From Gordonibacter sp. 28C (GTDB taxonomy: Bacteria > Actinomycetota > Coriobacteriia > Coriobacteriales > Eggerthellaceae), in NCBI RefSeq assembly GCF_003339845.1, contig NZ_PPTR01000004.1, positions 62,001 to 126,000 on the forward strand: 64,000 nt of DNA, in the 5' to 3' direction. A program made the position numbers and the translations under genes. The notes beneath the pieces were generated by a model. It had not been told where the DNA came from and searched no databases. It was given only the letters and a program-made list of their open reading frames with translations. This document shows positions 59,920-64,000 of the stretch, piece after piece; position 1 is the first letter of the stretch; each line of letters begins with the position of its first letter.

Positions 59920-61428
59920 TTGATAGCACCCAAACATGGCGGGCGCACGCACGGCGCCATCTTTGCCCTATGTGCCCTCCTCATCGCGGGCCCGACCCTC
60001 GCCCGCGCCCTGACGGGAGCCGGAACGCTCGACTCCGACGTCTGGTTCCTCCTCGCGACCGGCCGCGAGATCGCCCGCAACGGCATCCCCCGCACCAACC
60101 CGTTCTCCATCTGGCCCGGACAGGGCATCGTCGTCCAGCAATGGCTCCATGACGTCTGGCTCTGGGCCTGGTATACGCGCGGCGGCTATGCCGCAGTGGC
60201 CGTGTCCGCCTGCGTGCCCGCCGGGCTCCTCTTCTGGCAGCTTGCCGGCCTCATGCTCGACGCCGCCGGCGGAAAGCTCTCGCGCGCGGGGCTGGCGTTT
60301 AGCCTCGCCATCCCCTCTGTATGCATCTGCATGTACATATCGGTGCGCCCGACGCTCTGGACCGCGCTGCTGTGCACGCTCACGGCCAGGATTATGCTCA
60401 GTTACCTCAGGGACGGCAGGCGCCTGGTGCTGCTGTGGCTCCCCGCCGTCGCCGTCGCCGGCGTCAACCTCCAGGCGGCCCATTGGCCGCTTCTCGCCGC
60501 GTGCGCCGCGGCGTTCGCCCTGCCGAACCCGCATGAGCTCGCCGACCCTGCGGCCCGCCGCGCGTGGTCCGCGCGGGCGCTCCCCATCTGCGCCGCCCTG
60601 GCGGCGATGTGCGCGGCGTCGCTTCTCAACCCATATGGCGCCGACGGGTCCCTCTATGTCTTGAAATCGCTCGGCGAGGCCGCCTATGGCGGCGCCATCG
60701 TCGAGATGCAGCCCCTATGGGTCCAGCTCGGCCCCCTTTTCGCCGTTCCCGTCGCGACGATGGCGCTGGGACCGATCGCGCTGTGCCGGCGAAGCGGAGC
60801 GAGAGTCCCGGCCGGCGCCGCGGCAATGCTTCTCGCCGGTATCGCCGCGGGAGTCCTGCACTCGCGCTGCATGTGGATCGCCGGCCTGTTCTGCGGCCTG
60901 TGCTGCGCGTTCGGACTCGCAGGGGCGCTCGGGGAGCCCGTGGCGCACCCGGGGCGCGCGGCCGCCGCGGCAGGCGCCGCCATGGCCCTGATCGCCGCGG
61001 TCTCGGGGCTCGCGGTATCGCTGGCGCCGCAATCGGGCGGCGAGGCGGGCATGCTATCCGTGACCGAATCGGAGATGTCCCCCATCTTCTCGGCGATATA
61101 CGACGCCGGATCCGATGCGCTGGTGTTCTCCAGCGACGTCTCGGTGTACAACCAGCTCGAGTGGGAGGGCTTCAAGGTGCCCTGCGACATGCGCCCCGAG
61201 ATCTGGGGCGAGGGCATCGCCGGCGCCGGGGCGGAGTCCGCCTACCGCGAGATCGTCGACGTCCTCCAGGGGTCGACCTCGCTGGAAGAGAGTACCGAGG
61301 ACTGGGGCTGGGAGCTGTTCCTCGTCAGGGACGATGAGGCCGACGCCCTGCGATCCGGCGGGCACTTCGATGAGCTCGCGCACGGCGGCGGCTACACCCT
61401 GTTCGAGCTGCCGGAAGGCGGTGAATAG
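59920..61428 (+). CDS. GT-C-like polytopic membrane protein (1)
   Basis: A 502-residue membrane protein with about ten hydrophobic segments. After the first segment an extracytoplasmic loop has GTLDSDVWFLLATGREIARN, then GIPRTNPFSIWPGQGIVVQQ. This acidic/aromatic loop is characteristic of GT-C glycosyltransferase-like proteins that use lipid-linked sugars. LLNPYGADG in a later loop is shared with the next protein. A soluble C-terminal domain (about 380-502) follows. The TTG start at 59920 has GGAG at the right distance and follows promoter h; the frame is open upstream to 59674 without a ribosome binding site. It could glycosylate a surface protein of the module. Confidence 0.65.
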   Translation: MIAPKHGGRTHGAIFALCALLIAGPTLARALTGAGTLDSDVWFLLATGREIARNGIPRTNPFSIWPGQGIVVQQWLHDVWLWAWYTRGGYAAVAVSACVPAGLLFWQLAGLMLDAAGGKLSRAGLAFSLAIPSVCICMYISVRPTLWTALLCTLTARIMLSYLRDGRRLVLLWLPAVAVAGVNLQAAHWPLLAACAAAFALPNPHELADPAARRAWSARALPICAALAAMCAASLLNPYGADGSLYVLKSLGEAAYGGAIVEMQPLWVQLGPLFAVPVATMALGPIALCRRSGARVPAGAAAMLLAGIAAGVLHSRCMWIAGLFCGLCCAFGLAGALGEPVAHPGRAAAAAGAAMALIAAVSGLAVSLAPQSGGEAGMLSVTESEMSPIFSAIYDAGSDALVFSSDVSVYNQLEWEGFKVPCDMRPEIWGEGIAGAGAESAYREIVDVLQGSTSLEESTEDWGWELFLVRDDEADALRSGGHFDELAHGGGYTLFELPEGGE

Positions 61429-61429
61429 C

Positions 61430-62890
61430 GTGGACCGCACGGACACCATGCGCCGGGCGCGCATCCTGCGATGGGCGTCGCTCTCGGCCGCGCTCGCCGC
61501 ATGCGCCGCGACGCTGGCGGCGGTGTCCCTTACCGGCTGGTCGCTGTTCCAGCCCGACACCCGCTACATGGTCGCCATCGGCCGGTGGATTGTCGAGAAC
61601 GGCGAGCTCCCGACCTCAGACCCCCTCACTCTCCACGAGGGCCTTGCCTACATCTGCCAGCAGTGGCCCCTGTGCATCGCCGCGGCCGCCATCTTCGACG
61701 CGTTCGGCGAGGCCGGCATCAGGTGCGCGGCCGCCGCGCTCGACATCGCCGCGACGGCGACCCTTTGGGCCTGCACCCTCGACCGCGGCAGGACCGGCGC
61801 CGTCCACATGGCGGCATCTGCGGCATGCGGCGCCGCCATAGCCGTGCTGTGCAACTCGACGCCGCGCGGGATCGACGTCATGGCGCTTTGCGCCTGCTAT
61901 GCGGCGGGCAGGAAATGGGCACGCGGCGGGCGGGACTCCCTGCTTGCCGCCTTTCCCGCCGCGGGGTTCGCCATGGCCCAGCTCCACGGGGCGCTGTGGA
62001 CCGTCGCCCTCATGGTCCCGTGCTGCCTCATACTTGACGGCAGGCTCGACAGGCACGGCAGGCTCAAGGCGCTCACGGCGGCCATGTCGACGGCTGCCGC
62101 CTGCATGCTCAACCCCTACGGGGCGAGGCTGCTCATGGTGCCGTTTGCCACCATGAGCGCGAATTCGCTGAAATCCGTAGGCATCGGCGAGCTCGCACCG
62201 TGGACCGAGGCGGCGCCGGCCCAGGCGGCCGCCGCGTGCACGCTCGTCTCCGCGCTCGTGCTGTACCGCCTCCGCGTGCGCTGCCGCGGCGGCGGGCGGG
62301 CCCTGCTCGAGGCAGGCGACCTCCTCGTGCTCGGAACGCTCATGCTCGCGCTGGCCAACGTGAGAAACGAACTCTTCCTGATGACCTCCATGGCGCTCGC
62401 CCTGTCCGATATCCAGGGCGAGGTGGCGGGGCCGCGGGCGCGGAGGCCGTTGGCCCTTGCGTCGCTGTGCACGGCGGCGCTCCTCGCCGCCATCGGATGC
62501 CTGGCCGCGACCGTGCCGGCCAAGACGGCAATCGAGGAATCGGCCGCGGGGGCGCTGTCCTCCCTCGCCGCCGCGGGGGCGAAGCCGGGCGATGCCGTGA
62601 TCTGCGATATCGACGTCGGCAGCGAGCTGGAGCTCGCGGGATACCGACCGCTGCTCGACACGCGCGCCGAGCTCTTCTGCCCCGAGCTCAACGGCGGAAC
62701 CGACGCCTGGGGGCAGGCGCGGTCCGTTCTTACCGGAGACGCGGCAGCCATCGGCGAGACCGGTGCCGATTTCGCGGTCTTTCCCTCGGGGGCGTACCCG
62801 GCGCTCGAGAAGGCGCTCACCGGGCTCGGCTATGCCGACATATATGACGACGGATGTTTCGCGGCATACGCCGACAGGCCGGTTCCATAG
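61430..62890 (+). CDS. GT-C-like polytopic membrane protein (2), paralogue of the previous gene
   Basis: A 486-residue membrane protein with the same plan: a first segment (ASLSAALAACAATLAAVSLT), then the loop FQPDTRYMVAIGRWIVENGE followed by PTSDPLTLHEGLAYICQQWP, corresponding to the loop of the previous protein, and ACMLNPYGARL later. A C-terminal soluble part (DAVICDIDVGSELELAGYRP) ends the chain. It lies 1 base after the previous stop, so the two are coupled and may form a heterodimer. The GTG at 61430 is chosen for its spacing to GGAAGG; the ATG at 61448 is an alternative. Confidence 0.65.
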   Translation: MDRTDTMRRARILRWASLSAALAACAATLAAVSLTGWSLFQPDTRYMVAIGRWIVENGELPTSDPLTLHEGLAYICQQWPLCIAAAAIFDAFGEAGIRCAAAALDIAATATLWACTLDRGRTGAVHMAASAACGAAIAVLCNSTPRGIDVMALCACYAAGRKWARGGRDSLLAAFPAAGFAMAQLHGALWTVALMVPCCLILDGRLDRHGRLKALTAAMSTAAACMLNPYGARLLMVPFATMSANSLKSVGIGELAPWTEAAPAQAAAACTLVSALVLYRLRVRCRGGGRALLEAGDLLVLGTLMLALANVRNELFLMTSMALALSDIQGEVAGPRARRPLALASLCTAALLAAIGCLAATVPAKTAIEESAAGALSSLAAAGAKPGDAVICDIDVGSELELAGYRPLLDTRAELFCPELNGGTDAWGQARSVLTGDAAAIGETGADFAVFPSGAYPALEKALTGLGYADIYDDGCFAAYADRPVP

Positions 62891-63067
62891 AGTCTGCACA
62901 TTCCGAACAAGGCCGTGAGCGGGGTAAACGCCCAATCCATCCCATTTTTGGGAAACCGGATGACTTTCCCGGCCGCCGGGTCCATCTTTTATGCCGTACT
63001 GCCCCCGAGCGCGGGGGGAACGCCGGCGTCGCGCCCACCGCGCCGCCATCGAGAGAAAGAGGCTCCC
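62891..63067 (+). other. Leader region of the prepilin-like gene
   Basis: TCCCATTTTTGGGA (62940-62953), a variant of the recurrent palindrome, and CCCGG-CCG-CCGGG (62968-62980) lie here. A -10 is not clear at the expected distance. The open frame from 62915 has no supported start. Confidence 0.4.
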
Positions 63068-63310
63068 GTGAACGAGCTCATCGCCAAGCCCCTGGCCATC
63101 GCCACATGCGGCGTCTTCAACATGAAGCGCCGCGCCAAGGAGGCCCTGCGCGCGCAGGGCTCCATCGAATGGGTCGTGATCGTCGTCTGCATCGCCGTCG
63201 CACTGATCGCCGCCCTGGTGTTCCTGTCCGGCGAGATGAACAACAAGATCAACACCGTCGCGAACACGCTCAAGAACACTACCGTCAACGGCGCCCATGC
63301 CGGCAACTAG
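63068..63310 (+). CDS. Flp-like prepilin
   Basis: An 80-residue protein from a GTG start behind AGAGG. The N-terminal 32 residues form a basic leader (FNMKRRAKEALRA), then QGSIEWVVIVVCIAVALIAA gives the Flp/type IV pattern: a short polar segment with Glu five residues after the probable cleavage site (A before QGSIEW), followed by one long hydrophobic helix. The rest (SGEMNNKINTVANTLKNTTV) is short and polar. A prepilin-peptidase-like gene follows 223 bases later. The usual glycine before the cleavage site is missing, so the assignment rests on the helix, the Glu and the neighbourhood. Confidence 0.6.
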   Translation: MNELIAKPLAIATCGVFNMKRRAKEALRAQGSIEWVVIVVCIAVALIAALVFLSGEMNNKINTVANTLKNTTVNGAHAGN

Positions 63311-63378
63311 GCACGTCGGATAGATTCCCGAGCCGACGGCACCATAATTCCTACATATGAATAAATGGCCGCTGAGCT

Positions 63379-63428
63379 GGGACGATTCAGCCCCCTTCCC
63401 ATTTTTGGGCGGGGGGCTGAATCGTCCC
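63379..63428. other. Exceptionally long perfect hairpin
   Basis: Arms 63379-63395 (GGGACGATTCAGCCCCC) and 63412-63428 are perfectly complementary over 17 bp. The 16-base apex contains CCCATTTTTGGG, a variant of the recurrent palindrome core. No U-run follows. It lies between the prepilin-like and peptidase-like genes. Confidence 0.7.
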
Positions 63429-63533
63429 GCGCTTGGGTACATAGTTAGCAGCCGTACCGCCACCGCCCGGTGGCGCAGCAGGGCGCACCGTTTACGCCGG
63501 CGCCCACCACTTATCGCGGCGGAAGGGAGCCAT

Positions 63534-64000
63534 ATGCTCGGAACACTCTCGATAGCAGCAGGGACCGGCATCGCCGGGTGGCTCCTGCAGCACGCCTACC
63601 AGCACATGCGCTACTCGTCCTACGAGCGCGAGGACGCGGCCATGCTCGCACCGGGCGCGGACCCCGAGCAGCGCCGCAGCTGGCTTGCCGCCATCGCGCC
63701 GCAGATCAGCATCCAGGCCGTCGCGCCCTCCACGATCGACGCGCTCGCCGCATCGGGCGATATCGATGCGGGCCTGCTGCCCGCCCGCGCGGCCGGGGCC
63801 TACGCCCGCCGCTACAACCCGACGCTCGCCGGCGAGGCCCACTGGGTCCCCGCATACCTCGCCGCCGGCCTCGCCGGCGCCGCAATGTCGCCCGCGGCCG
63901 CCGTCGCGGCGGTGTCGTCGCTCGCCATCGCGGCGAGCGACATCCGCTTCCGCATCGTACCGATCCCCCACCTCGCCGCCCTCGCCGCCTCCTGCGTACT
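63534..64000 (+). CDS. Prepilin-peptidase-like membrane protein (partial, cut by window end)
   Basis: The first 155 codons are visible, from an ATG behind GGAAGGGAG. After an N-terminal region of about 100 residues (starting MLGTLSIAAGTGIAGWLLQH) there are hydrophobic segments and the motif ASDIRFRIVPIPHLAALAAS. This fits the first catalytic motif of A24 prepilin peptidases (D-x-R-x4-IP), though with IPH instead of IPN. The second catalytic aspartate lies beyond the window. The Flp-like prepilin directly upstream supports the reading. Confidence 0.55.
   Translation, partial: MLGTLSIAAGTGIAGWLLQHAYQHMRYSSYEREDAAMLAPGADPEQRRSWLAAIAPQISIQAVAPSTIDALAASGDIDAGLLPARAAGAYARRYNPTLAGEAHWVPAYLAAGLAGAAMSPAAAVAAVSSLAIAASDIRFRIVPIPHLAALAASCV

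Noticed and set aside
61616-63571. 651-codon minus-strand frame over the GT-C and prepilin-like genes
   Set aside because: Covers several plus-strand genes with coherent ribosome binding sites and membrane segments; it is a shadow.

Overview
The window is high-GC actinobacterial DNA. The left 15.1 kb is ordinary chromosome and the remaining 49 kb, to the window edge, is one large integrated conjugative element (ICE). Three things point to the class Coriobacteriia, most likely an Eggerthella-like member of the Eggerthellaceae: the rpoB-rpoC pair, a polytopic membrane LuxR-type regulator next to a Tat-exported flavin reductase, and the GC-rich codon use. The genus is an inference. No rRNA, tRNA or CRISPR array was seen.

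Chromosomal part (1-15,144). rpoC (partial) and rpoB lie on the minus strand behind a near-consensus promoter. Next come a DUF2156 protein, a divergent PAS-PAS-GGDEF protein, two related XRE/DUF4097 loci (one split over two genes, one a single fusion), a LuxR-type membrane regulator, a Tat lipoprotein flavin reductase with two 18-bp operator-like repeats upstream, and a NYN-domain protein. A 169-bp MITE-like element lies between the two XRE loci.

ICE, left end and control region (15,145-19,782). A truncated tyrosine recombinase that lacks key catalytic residues is followed by a complete one. Then come a gene flanked by clusters of TGCGCA hexamers and a divergent XRE / excisionase-like switch with nested palindromes.

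ICE, transfer module (19,783-34,151). In order: PcfB-like DUF3801 protein, unknown protein, VirD4 coupling protein, Maff2, VirB6/TrbL-like protein, PrgI (VirB3-like), VirB4 ATPase with an unusual zinc-ribbon and Tyr/Asp-rich N-terminus, NlpC/P60 hydrolase, membrane-anchored protein, topoisomerase III and an XRE regulator. This is a PrgI-type Gram-positive type IV secretion system. No relaxase is recognisable inside the window.

ICE, surface and cargo modules (34,170-64,000). An 1888-residue SpaA-type adhesin is separated from a class B-like sortase by an IS110-family insertion. Then follow a Phd/YefM-like protein, small membrane proteins, a HipA-like kinase, a long run of mostly unrecognised acidic cargo proteins (three of them paralogous, several with Ala-rich C-termini) and an ArdA antirestriction protein. 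The window ends in what looks like a surface-appendage locus: a secreted lectin-like protein, two GT-C-like membrane proteins, a Flp-like prepilin and the start of a prepilin-peptidase-like gene.

The most unusual signal is a recurring palindrome (TTCCCG-NN-CGGGAA and variants). In six cases it lies a near-fixed distance (about 43 or 53 bp) upstream of a -10-like TAnnnT motif in front of an ICE gene. It suggests an element-specific regulon or a modular terminator/promoter cassette.
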